From positions 661,231,838-661,295,837 of the forward strand of contig CM062296.1 of NCBI GenBank assembly GCA_031216915.1: DNA of 64,000 bases, in the 5' to 3' direction. The notes beneath the pieces are model-generated. The model was not told the DNA's origin. It made no database searches and saw only the letters and a list, made by a program, of their open reading frames with translations. Positions 32,060 to 42,326 of the stretch are shown here, one piece after another. The position numbers and the translations under genes were made by a program. This DNA is from Pictodentalium vernedei. Taxonomy: Eukaryota; Mollusca; Scaphopoda; Dentaliida; Dentaliidae. Numbering within the stretch: the stretch's first letter is position 1; the number at the start of each line of letters is the position of its first letter.

Positions 32060-32268
32060 ATACATTTTCCATTTGGGTACAAAGATGCCAATGAGTAAGG
32101 GTGATCTCCAGAAAAATATAAGTAGTATATATTTAATTTTTTAATTGATTTATTGTAAGTATGAAGATTTATAATAAGTATGAAGATAAATTTAGCCAAT
32201 CGTTCATACCTATTTATACCATTATTCCCTTTTCTACTATGTATAAAAAACTTATGACATAAATTTTA
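32060..32268. other. No gene recognised
   Basis: AT-rich spacer with TATTTAATTTTTTAATTGATTT-type sequence immediately upstream of a candidate exon. Confidence 0.35.
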
Positions 32269-32269
32269 G

Positions 32270-32431
32270 CTTTACACACCAACCGTGGTGAACACGCCAG
32301 CAATGGGATTACAGTAGTTAAAATTTACACCTACAGTGGAACTACATCCAAGTTGACCTTTGGTGACCTCGCCTTGAATGCAAACTTGTCTAAATTTATC
32401 ACTCGTCGCCTCGTGAAGAGTGAAATGAAAC
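32270..32431 (+). CDS. Candidate exon, unknown protein (weak)
   Basis: Between AAATTTTAG (32261-32269) and CCG|GTAATT (32431/32432) a frame reads LHTNRGEHASNGITVVKIYT, continues through SGTTSKLTFGDLAL and ends SKFITRRLVKSEMKP, without stops. Composition looks protein-like and the boundaries fit AG and GT splice sites, but the upstream pyrimidine tract is poor and the opposite strand is also open (62 codons). I recognise no family. Nearby DNA includes a large hairpin at 32.74 kb and no second exon was found. It may be chance or an old repeat. Confidence 0.25.
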
Positions 32432-32738
32432 CGGTAATTATTTATTACGTTTTTAAACAAGTTTACCTCATAAGATAATAAAAATTAACAAACATACGTT
32501 GTCTCATGTTAATAAAGCATCAATATCTCGAAATATATAGTATGTTATAATGTTATTAAAATGAAAAAAAAGGCCCCGTAATTTGCTCGTTTCGTTTTCT
32601 CTTTCGTTTCGGCGATAAAATTGCCAGCGGAAGTACCGTCCACCGGTGCTCAGGTAAAAAAAAACAGAATCGCACGTGTGAATATTTATTTATTCAACAT
32701 TTAAACTCTTATTAATCTGACTATCATGGTATAAATAA
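32432..32738. other. No gene recognised
   Basis: Spacer between the candidate exon and the hairpin; AT-rich. Confidence 0.35.
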
Positions 32739-32739
32739 A

Positions 32740-32894
32740 ATATACCTGCAGTAGCTTGGTGTACCAAATGTTCACCACTCGTGGTAAAGTGGTGTTAACC
32801 GCGCTCCAAATGTTCGCGCGCCAAAGGCTCGCGGTTAACACCACTTCACCACGAGTGGTGAACATTTGGTGCACCAAGCTACTACGGGTATATT
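32740..32894. repeat. Long hairpin, about 60 bp arms
   Basis: TAGCTTGGTGTACCAAATGT and its mirror ACATTTGGTGCACCAAGCTA lead into CACTCGTGGTAAAGTGGTGT and its mirror, around CCAAATGTTCGCGCGCCAAA. Outer flanks TATACCTGCAGTAGC and GCTACTACGGGTATA also pair. Probably a young foldback element; no second copy. Confidence 0.83.
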
Positions 32895-33333
32895 CTATAT
32901 GCCACCCCTTTGAAAGATCTTCTACCCCAAGCGTTGATTATCGGGTCCTTTTACCGCCCAAACTGAACCTGTGAAGTGATTGGGCATAGGAAAAACCTAT
33001 TCTATTGACTGAAGTCAAAACAATCAGTATAGTATACTAAATGTTGTGGGCCATAAGCGTGGTTCTATACACGACTAAACTGAATTCAGATATGCAGCTG
33101 GACTCTTAGTGTTGGATCGCACATTAGGTTTACATGGTTTACATAAAGTACACCTATGAGAATTTTGACCAGAGGAAGGGCATCCATTATTATCCCTACT
33201 TGCTCGTCAATCAAAACTCTGAGGAACCGGTGCACCTTCAACAGCAATTTGCCGCGTTGACTTCTTACGTTGCAATGTATATACGTCAAAATATCTTCTA
33301 ACCTGCCGGCAATTATAAAGCTGACAACGTGCA
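32895..33333. other. No gene recognised
   Basis: Unique spacer. The 112-codon minus frame 33086-33424 runs into family D copy D2 and has no domain. Confidence 0.4.
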
Positions 33334-33335
33334 TA

Positions 33336-33643
33336 CAGTTAAAACTAGAAGTCCTGTCATGAAATGCGCAAAAATAGCACGTCGATCTGCGCGTTAATCT
33401 ACGCGTTATGACCATAGTAATCAAATCTGTACATATGGCCTGTGCACAAGCAATGTTTCAGTCAATGGACCTCCGGGTAACCCGGAGGTCCATTGGCAGA
33501 AACATTGCCTGTGTTTGCTATGAATAACCAGGAGAACTTGCCATGCTTTGGGTGCCATTCGATATGGCAATTGCGCGCAATTCCTACGCGCACTTAAGTC
33601 TAGATAAGCGCACAGTTCGTGACAGGACTTCTAGTTTTGACTG
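33336..33643. mobile_element. Family D foldback MITE, copy D2
   Basis: Ends CAGTTAAAACTAGAAGTCCT and AGGACTTCTAGTTTTGACTG with TA on both sides, and the same central hairpin CCTCCGGGTAACCCGGAGG. 308 bp; close to D1 and D3. Confidence 0.9.
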
Positions 33644-33649
33644 TATATG

Positions 33650-34330
33650 GTCCCACTTTATTCCCAATAAAACCGATATTGAATAAAAGGTTCAAACAAA
33701 GTAAAATTAAACTGTAAGTACAAAAAGTCAAAGACATTTTATTTCAATGAATATCGAAAATACATTTTTCAAGAATAATTTCATTAACGTTTCAGTGAGA
33801 AACTAACATATGCACATATATGGTGAATCTTTGAGAAAACAGACAGAAATAACTGATTTTAGACATGCCCAATGACTTAAATCATCATTGCAGGTAACTG
33901 AAAGGTGCACACCAACCTACTTTGCAGCTGTAGTTTCAGGTAAACGTTTATGCTGATTTGTTCAGCATAACAGTCGTTGGGTTGTGCTGTGCTCAATGGC
34001 GTCAGACGGAAGTCGGAGCCTCGAAAGCAGGTCGACGAAAAGGTCTCTTCAGCAAAATAATTTTTCAGTTCTGCCCGGCCTGTTTGTCTCATTTCATAAA
34101 TCACTCAATGTGCCTTATACTAGATAAAACAGTTACAATACAAATTTGGGTTATTTCTTAATTTTAGTACGAAATCAACGCTGACGACTACTCATTGGAA
34201 CGATTTCTTCTCTTAATTTAAAAATCGGCGCTGTGCGTTTCCAAACTGTGTTACTTCAGGGGTTTGTACAGTACCTATCGTAAATCTGTATTAAAAGAGA
34301 AATAAAATCTTGGAACCTCTTGATAAACAG
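33650..34330. other. No gene recognised
   Basis: AT-rich spacer; the opposing 67- and 75-codon frames at 33877-34161 have no domain. Confidence 0.4.
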
Positions 34331-34332
34331 AA

Positions 34333-34567
34333 CAGCCGCTGTGGACTGGTTACTTTCCACGGTGGGCAATATTTCCACGGACGCAATAATATTAGATTCC
34401 AATCACTAATTATAGGAATAATCCTCAAAACGTTAATTAATGAAGCACCGGGTACAATCCGGTGCTTCATTAATTAAAAGTTTGCTGCTGCTGATTTTTA
34501 TTACCTGGTAAACGCATGGGTGGACACCACTACTCACGCGTTGTTTACGAACAGTCCACGACATCTG
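34333..34567 (+). mobile_element. Family E MITE, copy E1
   Basis: Left TGTGGACTGGTTACTTTCCA, then GCAATATTTCCACGGACGCA, the hairpin TAATGAAGCACCGGGTACAA and its inverse, CCTGGTAAACGCATGGGTGG, and right end CAGTCCACGACATCTG. Tips are degraded. Confidence 0.8.
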
Positions 34568-34569
34568 TA

Positions 34570-34940
34570 TTGTTGTCGAGCTTTCGTAGAAAACCTTTTA
34601 AAGTACATACATCAAAGTTATCTGCTCCACGCACCACAATTATTCCACAGCCTACTAGCTCGCGTGTAAGCACCCGAACGAGGCAACTATCGTATGGCTG
34701 CGAACACCATTTCACGACCTATGTCAGCCTTCTGTGATGCTGTTTGTTTTGTTACTTATTGATGAAGAGTTTCGGGTGAGAACCACCGTGCATTAGCGAG
34801 TAAATTGCCGACTTTCAACTTCTTAATATATAATTAATTGAGTCCGCACTTGATTTTGCTTCGTTGGACATGCCTTGCTGAAGGCGTTTTTGTAAGTGAC
34901 ACCAGTTTGATCTGAATTCATAATTTCGAGATTGCTAGTT
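34570..34940. other. No gene recognised
   Basis: Spacer; the 73-codon frame starting at 34516 overlaps E1 and has no domain. Confidence 0.35.
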
Positions 34941-34941
34941 T

Positions 34942-35172
34942 GACCCTTTGAACACGCGCGGCCGCTTTTCCGGCCAGGAAGATGATACGCCACAACGCCA
35001 TTAAATAGGGTGGCTGTTCAGTAAATTTGTGGGGTAGATCAATCAATATTTTCAACGTGCAGCCCTGCACGTTGAAAATATTGTTTGCTCTACCCCATAT
35101 ATTGAATATGGACTAGTCTAATTGCTTCCATTGAACTGGCATGGACGATGCCACTAGAGTTCAAATGGTTAA
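34942..35172 (+). mobile_element. TTAA-C MITE copy C4
   Basis: CCCTTTGAACACGCGCGGCC start, CAATATTTTCAACGTGCAGC, CTGCACGTTGAAAATATTG, and end GAGTTCAAATGGTTAA. The right TTAA is preserved; the left has mutated to TTGA. Confidence 0.83.
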
Positions 35173-35174
35173 AA

Positions 35175-35555
35175 CGCTAATTAATGATGCACATCGCTCC
35201 CATTCTTCGGATGATAGTGGATTATCAAGACATTCGGGCCCTTTTTGGACGACGCCCACATTGCTCCAGGAAACCGAATACAAAATATATGTTAAATGAT
35301 ATTTTCATCCGGAAAGTAGCCTGGAAAATTTTCAGCGTCAAAATAGTATATGCTCAATACGAAAAAACTAAATCATTAAGTGTTAAATTATACCTAAAGA
35401 CATAAATTTCTAACTTCACATTTCAAAGAGGAATATATACATTGGGTAGCGGCTCCAAAGCCCTAGAGGTGAGGGGATCGAAGAGGGCAACGCCGCACCT
35501 CTCAACATTTTGGGTGACCAACAATTCACGTGGAAACAAAGTCCAAAATTCAGTA
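35175..35555. other. No gene recognised
   Basis: Spacer left of repeat M1. The 98-codon minus frame 35423-35719 spans into M1 and begins with a leucine-rich stretch, but has no recognised family. Confidence 0.35.
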
Positions 35556-35738
35556 GAGTACGAAGGTTTTCCGGCAATTCCAAATTGAAGACAATATTGC
35601 GGAGGACCTTCTACACAGTGCAGGAATATCGCATAAAACAGCAATAAAAGTAAAAAAATTTTCTCGAGTAAGGATCCTCGGTTGAGAAGTTTTGCTTCTG
35701 TGAGTTCTGCCCAATTCAAACTTAGAAGGGAAGATAGA

Positions 35739-35798
35739 AAGTTAATTTATGGCGTGGTACGTCCTCTTTGAGGACGTACCACTCCACAAATTAACTTT
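35739..35798. repeat. Hairpin within repeat M1
   Basis: AAAGTTAATTTATGGCGTGG and CCACTCCACAAATTAACTTT around GGTACGTCCTCTTTGAGGAC. A diverged version is in M2 at 40671-40725, and GGTACGTCCTTTT also forms the centre of the unrelated hairpin at 47.32 kb. Confidence 0.75.
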
Positions 35799-35820
35799 TG
35801 GTCTCACCGTCCAGGTTTTG

Positions 35821-36195
35821 GTTGATTGATTTATTTATTGGCGTTTAAGGTCCCATACTTATGCACAATGGCTGATCGCGATCGTGACAGTTTTACGGGT
35901 GGAGGAAGCCGGATTACCCGGAGAGAACCACCGAGCATCGACGAACAACTGTCAGCTCCTCAACATTCTAACTCTGTTCAAGCTCCGCTCAAGCAGGGGT
36001 ACAGCGGTCGAAGACATATGCACCATCGCATCGACGTGCAAAACGCTTTAGTACACGGACTGATCGTGCCCCCATGTTGGCAACCGGGATAAAGTGCCTT
36101 GCCCAAGGACACAACGCGGGTCGTCCCGGACGTGGATCGAACTCAGTACCTCTAGCATAGAAGTCCAACAGTCTACCACTAAGCCCTCGCGCTCC
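35821..36195 (-). repeat. SINE S9 with tRNA-like head and TSD
   Basis: On the minus strand the head is GGCTTAGTGGTAGACTGTTG (A-box-like) with GAGTTCGATCCACGTCC (B box), then TGTCCTTGGGCAAGGCACTT and the same body as the 5S-headed copies. A 10 bp target duplication CCAGGTTTTG flanks it (35811-35820, 36196-36205). The 88-codon plus frame is chance. Confidence 0.92.
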
Positions 36196-36528
36196 CCAGG
36201 TTTTGATTAGATAATGTTATGGAGGTTTGGCCGTAAGATACGTTTTGGTGTTGTACGCGTCCCATTATGGCGTACGACACTTATGACTATGTAAAAGCAG
36301 TAAACTGCGGTTTAGTGTGGAACGTTCCTCGTAAGAGCTTACCACAGCCAGAATTAACTCATCGCCTCACTATCGAAGTGTAAGATTAAGTTTTCCCACT
36401 AATGTATTTCCGGGCAGTATCATAGATAGCTTGTTCTGCTGGTGGTGGTGATTATGTCATCGGAGCGGGAAGAAATCCGACACACCTCATCAGTCATATT
36501 AAACTGACTGAGACATGGGATGGAATGG

Positions 36529-36809
36529 TGGAGCGCGGTGGCTCAGTGGTAGACTGTTGGACTTCTATGCTAGAGGTCCCGAGTTCGATCCACGTCCGGG
36601 ACGACACGCGTTGTGCCCTTGGGCAAGGCACTTTATCCCGGTTGCCTCCGGGAGCTTGAACAGAGTTAGAATGTTGAGGAGCTGACAGTTGCTCGTCGAT
36701 GCTCGGTGGTTCTCTTCGGGTAATCCGGCTTCCACCACCCTTAAAACTGTCGGTAACGATTAGCCATTGTGCATAAGTATGTGACCTTAAACACCAATAA
36801 ATAAATAAT
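36529..36809 (+). repeat. SINE S10, full length with tRNA-like head
   Basis: Starts GGAGCGCGGTGGCTCAGTGG (A-box region) with GAGTTCGATCCACGTCCGGG (B box), then GGGCAAGGCACTTTATCCCG, the shared body and AATAAATAAATAATG. Flanks TGGGATGGAATG and TGGGATGGGATG probably represent the target duplication. The body is shorter than in 5S-headed copies. Confidence 0.92.
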
Positions 36810-36824
36810 GTGGGATGGGATGAA

Positions 36825-37253
36825 ATGCATGTCCACAAGACACAATCTCGTTATTCTAACTGATAACCAGTAGAGTGACTTTTAATGTAAATCGACCAAC
36901 GTGTAAATGAAAAACTTCAACAATACTTCAAATCACCGAATACAAGCTACCCCCGTCATGTGTACACATTTGCTGTCTGTATTGACTTACATTGAGCATT
37001 TATTAAGAGTGAAAGTTTTTTCAACATCATCATAGGAGATATATTTACGTGGCCGAAAAAGTTATTTATCAAACGCCTTTTACTTTTCCTCCAGTTCCGC
37101 ATTCACAAATCCGTACGGAACACGTGTTCCATACGGATTTCTGTTGATGGGACTATTTTTTCATGGATCCATCAAAAGAACTAAGCTCGCCCCATTTTCG
37201 TAATCTGCCAATCAAAACGTCGCATTCTGACCTAGATCAATTAGAAAGCTGTG
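36825..37253. other. No gene recognised
   Basis: Spacer with a short palindrome TCCGTACGGAACACGTGTTC/CATACGGA near 37111-37139. No ORF. Confidence 0.35.
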
Positions 37254-37255
37254 GT

Positions 37256-37570
37256 ACTGTTAAAACTAGTAGTCCTGTCATGAAATGCTCACAAATAGCA
37301 CGTCGATCTGCGCGTTAATCTACGCGTTATGGCCATAGTAAGGCTATCAAATTCCGTACATATGGCCTGTGCACAAGCAATGTTTCAGCCAATGGACCTC
37401 CGGGTAACCCGGAGGTCCATTGGCAGAAACAATGCATGTGTTTGCTATGAGTAACCAGGAGAACCTGCCATGCTTTGGATGCCATTCGATATGGCAACTG
37501 CACGCAATTCCTACGCGCAATTAAGCCTAGATGAGCGCACAGTTCGTGACAGGACTTCTATTTTTAAATG
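37256..37570. mobile_element. Family D foldback MITE, copy D3
   Basis: Left TGTTAAAACTAGTAGTCCTG, centre TGGACCTCCGGGTAACCCGG, right GTGACAGGACTTCTATTTTT. Ends are more worn than D1/D2, so the TA duplication is not clear on the right. Confidence 0.85.
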
Positions 37571-37574
37571 TTCC

Positions 37575-37870
37575 ATTCCGATAAATTGAATGTCAACTGG
37601 AAAACGTTTTAGTTCAAATCTACTAATATTAACTAAATTAAACTTATTCTGTAAATGGAAAGTGATTTTATAATACTCAAATTCTGACGTTGCGGCGAAT
37701 ATCTCTCAGATAACGGCAGTTCATTTCTTAAAAATATGAATAAATAACCTATTTGGACGCAATTTCCATTTATATTTTTCTGTTTACGTATCGATCTGTC
37801 GCTGGTGTTTGCCATTCACACCTGAGTTTGGTTTTTGTTTTTATTTCAATCAGACGTCAGAACTGTCAAA
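37575..37870. other. No gene recognised
   Basis: AT-rich spacer; no shared repeat before 37872. Confidence 0.35.
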
Positions 37871-37871
37871 T

Positions 37872-38095
37872 TCTACAAATAAGACCGAATTTTTTAAATT
37901 GAAATTAGAAAATGATAGCGACGTGTAATAACAGAGAACGTCATGATGTGTGAATGAGTTCGTCAATACGGCATCCACGTCATCACAGGATAGAACTAGA
38001 GGCTGCAATTCTCTTTCTATCCTTTCGCGCTGACACTCGTGGCGTATTGACGAACACATTTACACATCGTGACATTCTGTGTTGTTACACACAAG
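37872..38095. repeat. Hairpin element related to repeat I
   Basis: GTCATGATGTGTGAATGAGT and ATTGACGAACACATTTACAC fold around GGATAGAACTAGAGGCTGC; outer GTAATAACAGAGAACG pairs with ATTCTGTGTTGTTAC. Layout (ACAGARMG, TGTGAATG, a steep GGATA/TATCC arm) parallels the first hairpin of repeat I. The left flank 37872-37942 recurs at about 41256-41330. Confidence 0.65.
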
Positions 38096-38309
38096 GTCCA
38101 TACGAAGCTTCGAGATTCGATTCGATTTCGAATCTTAAGTTGATATTCGAATCGATTTGAAATCGGCTGCTCGATTCGTTTCCTTTCAAATCTTTACACG
38201 GGAATATAGCTTTGTATTAATCATTGTCGACGTCTCACAAAACGAAAAGTTCAGATGGAATTTGTACGTAAATAACGCTAAAAATAAAGATAAAGTAATT
38301 TCATCCATA

Positions 38310-38556
38310 TTAACCATTTACCCACCGTAACGGCCAAAACCGGAGAGCGCTATTCTAAAAAATCATCAGTTAATTTTCATTATCTTTTAATTTTTTGTCT
38401 CAAAAACATAGGTTATGACCCCTCATTGGAACGAGCTCGTCGAGCTCGTTCCAATGAGGGGTCATAACCTATGTTTTTGAGACAAAAAATGAAAAAAATA
38501 GTTCAAGAATTTCTTTTGCAAGTGTCGTCTGCTTTTCATGTTAGGTAAAGGGTTAA
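38310..38556 (+). mobile_element. TTAA-A MITE copy A8
   Basis: TTAA-flanked, start CCATTTACCCACCGTAACGG, perfect central palindrome CATTGGAACGAGCTCGTCGA and mirror, end CATGTTAGGTAAAGGG. Well preserved. Confidence 0.9.
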
Positions 38557-38559
38557 CAG

Positions 38560-39130
38560 AAATAGCATCTGACCCATGCCACCTCCCTTGTTAATTCTAG
38601 TCTCACTGGTCTCTACCACTGTTGAAAACAAAGTTAAAGTTTCCAAACAATGTTGACGATGAGCTGTTGCTAGCGGCTAGTCATGTGCAGTGCCTAGTGG
38701 TGATAGGTCTCGCGCCCGTTTCTGGGTAATAATAAAGAGTACACCTCCCTTTTCCTTTAGTACATATCTATTTACAATGTGGGGGGTCGTGAAAATTAGT
38801 GAAGGGTAAAATAATTGTAAAGTAACTGTACAAACCAATCCAAACCAGTGGATTATTCCAACGTTCGTCATCTATTTCTCGATCAAGATTTTAACAAAAG
38901 GCACTAATGAAAAATCGTATCATTCTTCCGAACTTAATCATTTTTTTTTATCTTGCATGCACTTACAGCAAGACTTTTCCCACCTGACCTGAAGTACAGT
39001 AAGCATGTCATGTTTTTATACTTTGTTATTTTATTTTATTTTATTTTTTTTTTTGGGGGGGGGGGGGGGAGATTGTGTGTGTTGGGGGGAGCAGAGATAC
39101 ATCAGTATGTAAAATCACACACATAAAATG
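38560..39130. other. No gene recognised; G tract
   Basis: Contains a segment at about 38820-38885 that recurs at 41190-41255 (see findings), and a G tract at 39055-39069 after a T-rich run. Confidence 0.4.
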
Positions 39131-39135
39131 TCGGA

Positions 39136-39664
39136 TATACACAGAACGACACACGCGTGTGAATGGGTTAATCGATATGGCACAAGTGCTAGCGCGGAAG
39201 GTTAGAACAAGAGGCCACAAGACTCGCGTTTTATCCTTCCGCGATGGCACAAGTCCCATATTAAATTAACCCATTCACACGCGTGTGTCGATCTGTGTTT
39301 ATTATACGCCTTCACGTCTATAAAACAATTATTAGAAGGACAATCAACAATTTATTTGACAACTATCAGCAAAAAGAACACATTTTCTCACCAACCAAAT
39401 TTGCGAGGGGAACCCGTGTTACTATTTCGTCCCCTGAGTTCCAATGTGTTCTATGTGTCTACTGGCACATAGAACACATTGGAACTCAGAAGACGATTTT
39501 CTGCTGTCGTTAGCGATTCAAATTGTAATTGCGTTGCACGATTTGTAGAAATTCCAGTGAAATTTAGCTTCTATTTAAAAATAGTCCGTCAACGATTTCC
39601 GTTCTGCACAAATGTGCGAAAGAGATTTTCATTTTCCGCATGGTTTAGTGTTACAGTAGATGGA
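39136..39664. repeat. Repeat I, copy I2
   Basis: Homologous to I1 throughout: hairpin 39136-39300 (CGACACACGCGTGTGAATGG and mirror), AAAACAATTATTAGAAGGAC, CACATTTTCTCACCAACCAA, hairpin 39427-39496 (CCCTGAGTTCCAATGTGTTC and mirror) and CCGTCAACGATTTCCGTTCT. The ORFs over it are by-products. Confidence 0.8.
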
Positions 39665-39796
39665 GATTTCATGGAACATGCGTGTAATAAATACCTTTAC
39701 CAGTACTGCAGTTTACACGAGTGTAAAATGACGAGCAGCATCTTGAATTCTTCTTGCCGTTCATTTTGATAAAAATGTATTTCCATGCAGGCTTAT

Positions 39797-39873
39797 ACAT
39801 CGTCGCCTGAGTGCTAGAATGTCCCCATAGGGGACATAAAACATTCTAACACTCTGACGACGACATATTGAGC
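39797..39873. repeat. Hairpin, about 33 bp arms
   Basis: ACATCGTCGCCTGAGTGCTA pairs with CTAACACTCTGACGACGACA around GTCCCCATAGGGGAC. It resembles the second hairpin of repeat I in layout but not in exact sequence. Confidence 0.7.
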
Positions 39874-39879
39874 GAACGA

Positions 39880-40490
39880 CAGCTTCGTTCACCTGCGATT
39901 TGCCTCAAAAGAAACTGAACGACTCGTACTTCGTGAGCCTACATTACTCTCCCTTAGCCAAAAGTAACATAATAATGTAAAATAACTGTAAAAACCAATT
40001 AGAACCAGTAGTATGGTCTAAATTTTTAAAGTTTTCTCCGCATTCATGTTTCGCCGACATTACTATACCAAAGACAGTGTATGGAAATTGCGTGTGGGTT
40101 TCACCTGTGAACTCTTCGAGAAATATGACCCACTTTACAATGATTATAAAACTTAATAAGCTCTCAATTCGACGATGAAAAGCTGTGATGTTACACACTG
40201 TTGGAAAGGGCCCGTTTGTGAAATTTAATTTAAAATTTAATTTACTGTCTGAGCGCCATTCCAACATTGTGTTACAACGTAACATGACACTGACCTAACT
40301 CTTCCAGTGCGGTGTGCAAACAATTTTGCGTATAGAATAACCTGGCTTGCATTAAGAAACAAGAAATAGTGAAGATGTTCGGTAATAATTTAGCACATAC
40401 AGAATCAATTTTGTCATTTTGATGTAAGTATTCATCTGTTTGAAGATTGCATTCAGAAAGCCATAGTTGATAATATATATATATATAATA
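39880..40490. other. No gene recognised; one dispersed repeat
   Basis: A roughly 100 bp segment at 40378-40475 (GATGTAAGTATTCATCTGTT, AGAAAGCCATAGTTGA) recurs at 41545-41640. The 113-codon minus frame at 39944-40285 has no recognised domain. Confidence 0.4.
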
Positions 40491-40492
40491 CA

Positions 40493-40965
40493 TAGAGTGC
40501 GAAGGTTTTCCGGCAATTCCAAATTGAAGACAATATTGCGGAAAAACTTCTACATGGTGCAGGAATATCGCCTCATACAGCAACAAAAGTCAAATTTTTC
40601 TCGAGTTTGGATCCATGGTTGAGAAGTTTTGGGTCTGTGGGTTCTGCCCAATTCAAACTTAGAAGGGAAGTAGTAAGTTAATTTATGGTGTGGTACGTCC
40701 TCTGCGAGGACGCAGCACTCCAAATTAACCTGTGTCCTCACCGCCCAAGTTTTGATTAGATAATGCTGTCGAGGTTAGGACCTAAGATAAGTTTTGGTGT
40801 GTTGAGCGCCCCGTTAGGACGTACGACACTTATGACTATGTAATGGCAGTAAGCTGCAGTCTAGTGTGGAGCGTCCCTCGTAAGAATGAACCACAGCCAG
40901 AATTAACTCATCGCCTCACTATAGAAGTGTTTGATTAAGTTCTACCACTACAATATTTTGGGGCA
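40493..40965. repeat. Repeat M, copy M2, uninterrupted
   Basis: Second copy of repeat M without a SINE: CACCGCCCAAGTTTTGATTAGATAA spans the S9 target position, giving an empty-site relative. It includes a degraded version of the M1 hairpin. Confidence 0.83.
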
Positions 40966-41070
40966 GAATGACTATTACAAAGTAACATGGCACTGACCTA
41001 ATATCTAATATATATATATATATATTTATATGTGAAGTTTATAAACAAATCCTTGTGCTGGTAGTTGTAA

Positions 41071-41489
41071 GAAAAAATTATTAAAGTTCAAAACAAATAC
41101 AACGACATCACTGAATATATTCCTGCTAGTGCTTTCACCGCTCTTTGTGTGGATCTTCAGGCATTTTTTGTGTGAGTTTCACGCGTGTGAAAGTAACTGT
41201 AGAAACCAATCCAAACCAGTGGATTATTCCAACGTTCGTCATCTATTTCACGACCATATATTCTACAAATAAGACCGAATTTTTTACACTGAATTTAGAA
41301 AATGATAGCGACGTGTAATAACAGAGAACGGTATTGAATGGTATATTTATTACATTGTCTCCTCACGGACTGCCAAATTTACGCAAAAAAATGCCTGAAG
41401 ATCCGCATAGAGAGCGTTGAAAGCGCTAGCAGGAATATATTCAGTGATGTCGTTGTATTTGTTTTGAACTTTAATAATTTTTTCTTATA
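41071..41489. mobile_element. Palindromic element with about 100 bp arms and foreign cargo
   Basis: Left arm 41071-41175 and right arm 41386-41489 are inverted repeats (GAAAAAATTATTAAAGTTCA, ACGACATCACTGAATATATT, GATCTTCAGGCATTTTTT and mirrors). The 210 bp middle holds two segments that also occur at about 38820-38885 and 37872-37942, and a segment shared with 42537-42590. No transposase. Confidence 0.78.
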
Positions 41490-41544
41490 TTTATATGATA
41501 TATATATAATAATTTAACCCAATAATCATGAAGGGCTTTGGGAA

Positions 41545-41640
41545 TAAATTATTACTGAACCCCCCTGCATATGCAAAATAGATTTTTTGATGTAAGTATT
41601 CTTGTGTTTGACGATTGCGCTCAGGAAGCCATAGTTGAAA
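41545..41640. repeat. Dispersed repeat, partner of 40378-40475
   Basis: TTTTTGATGTAAGTATTCTT, GACGATTGCGCTCAGGAAGC and CATAGTTGA match the earlier copy at about 85 percent by eye. Both are open on the minus strand over about 20 codons (QLWL...YLHQ), which could indicate an exapted or captured coding piece. Confidence 0.6.
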
Positions 41641-41790
41641 GGGTTGAAGCATGTCAGCCCCTGTACTAAAATTGTCAAGCATACCAGTAATACTACTTTT
41701 TTTCACTTGCTAGAGGAGAAAATCCGAAAACGGTAACACGAAGAAGGAGTAACCTAGAAAAATAAGGTCGCCCTTTCCAGGCCGCCTTAA

Positions 41791-42027
41791 AACCCTTTGA
41801 ACACTAGCGGCCGCTTTTCCGGCCAGGAACATGATACGTCATAACGTCAGTAAATAGGATGGCTGTTCAGTAAATGTGTGGGGTAGACCAAACATTATTT
41901 TCAACGTGCAGCCTCGGGGCTGCGCGTTGAAAATAGTGATTGTTCTACCTCAAATAATGAATATGGACTCTTCCAAGTGCTTCCATTGAACAGGCATGGA
42001 AGATACCAATAGAGTACAACGGGTTAA
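41791..42027 (+). mobile_element. TTAA-C MITE copy C5
   Basis: TTAAAACCCTTTGAACACTA start, GTGGGGTAGACCAAACATTA, hairpin CGTGCAGCCTCGGGGCTGCG, ATGAATATGGACTCTTCC, end GAGTACAACGGGTTAA. TTAA on both sides. Confidence 0.85.
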
Positions 42028-42326
42028 GTTCTAGTTTGCACAGGTTGGTCACGTTTGATGCCTCGAAATTTCTAGTGGTCGATCGATTCGTCAAATACTC
42101 AAAGAATTGTCATTCCAAGAAAACAAAAAATGGTGCATCTCACGTGACTTAGCTCACAGTGTTGACTTTCAGGAGATACAACCCGCCCATGCTAATTGGA
42201 TTGAAAGAGGAGTCTTCCAGTGGGCTTCTCATAAAAGAACGATATTAGAGCAGTACCATTAAAAATAAAATAAGTTGAATTTAAAACAAATATACCATAT
42301 TCCGGACCAGCATCAAAGACAATTTA

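Larger units (their letters stand above)
35556..36400. repeat. Repeat M, copy M1, interrupted by SINE S9
   Basis: Homologous to 40493-40965 (CGAAGGTTTTCCGGCAATTC, GAAGACAATATTGCGGA, CCCAATTCAAACTTAGAAGG, TCGCCTCACTAT). The M2 copy reads straight through the point where S9 is inserted here. Contains the hairpin at 35739-35798. The consistent architecture suggests a non-coding element or a duplicated locus; function unknown. Confidence 0.82.

Noticed and set aside
33086-33424. 112-codon minus ORF
   Set aside because: Half of it is family D copy D2 and the rest has no domain.
36529-36605. Possible functional tRNA gene
   Set aside because: A and B boxes are present but the acceptor and anticodon arms do not fold as a tRNA and the sequence continues into a SINE body.
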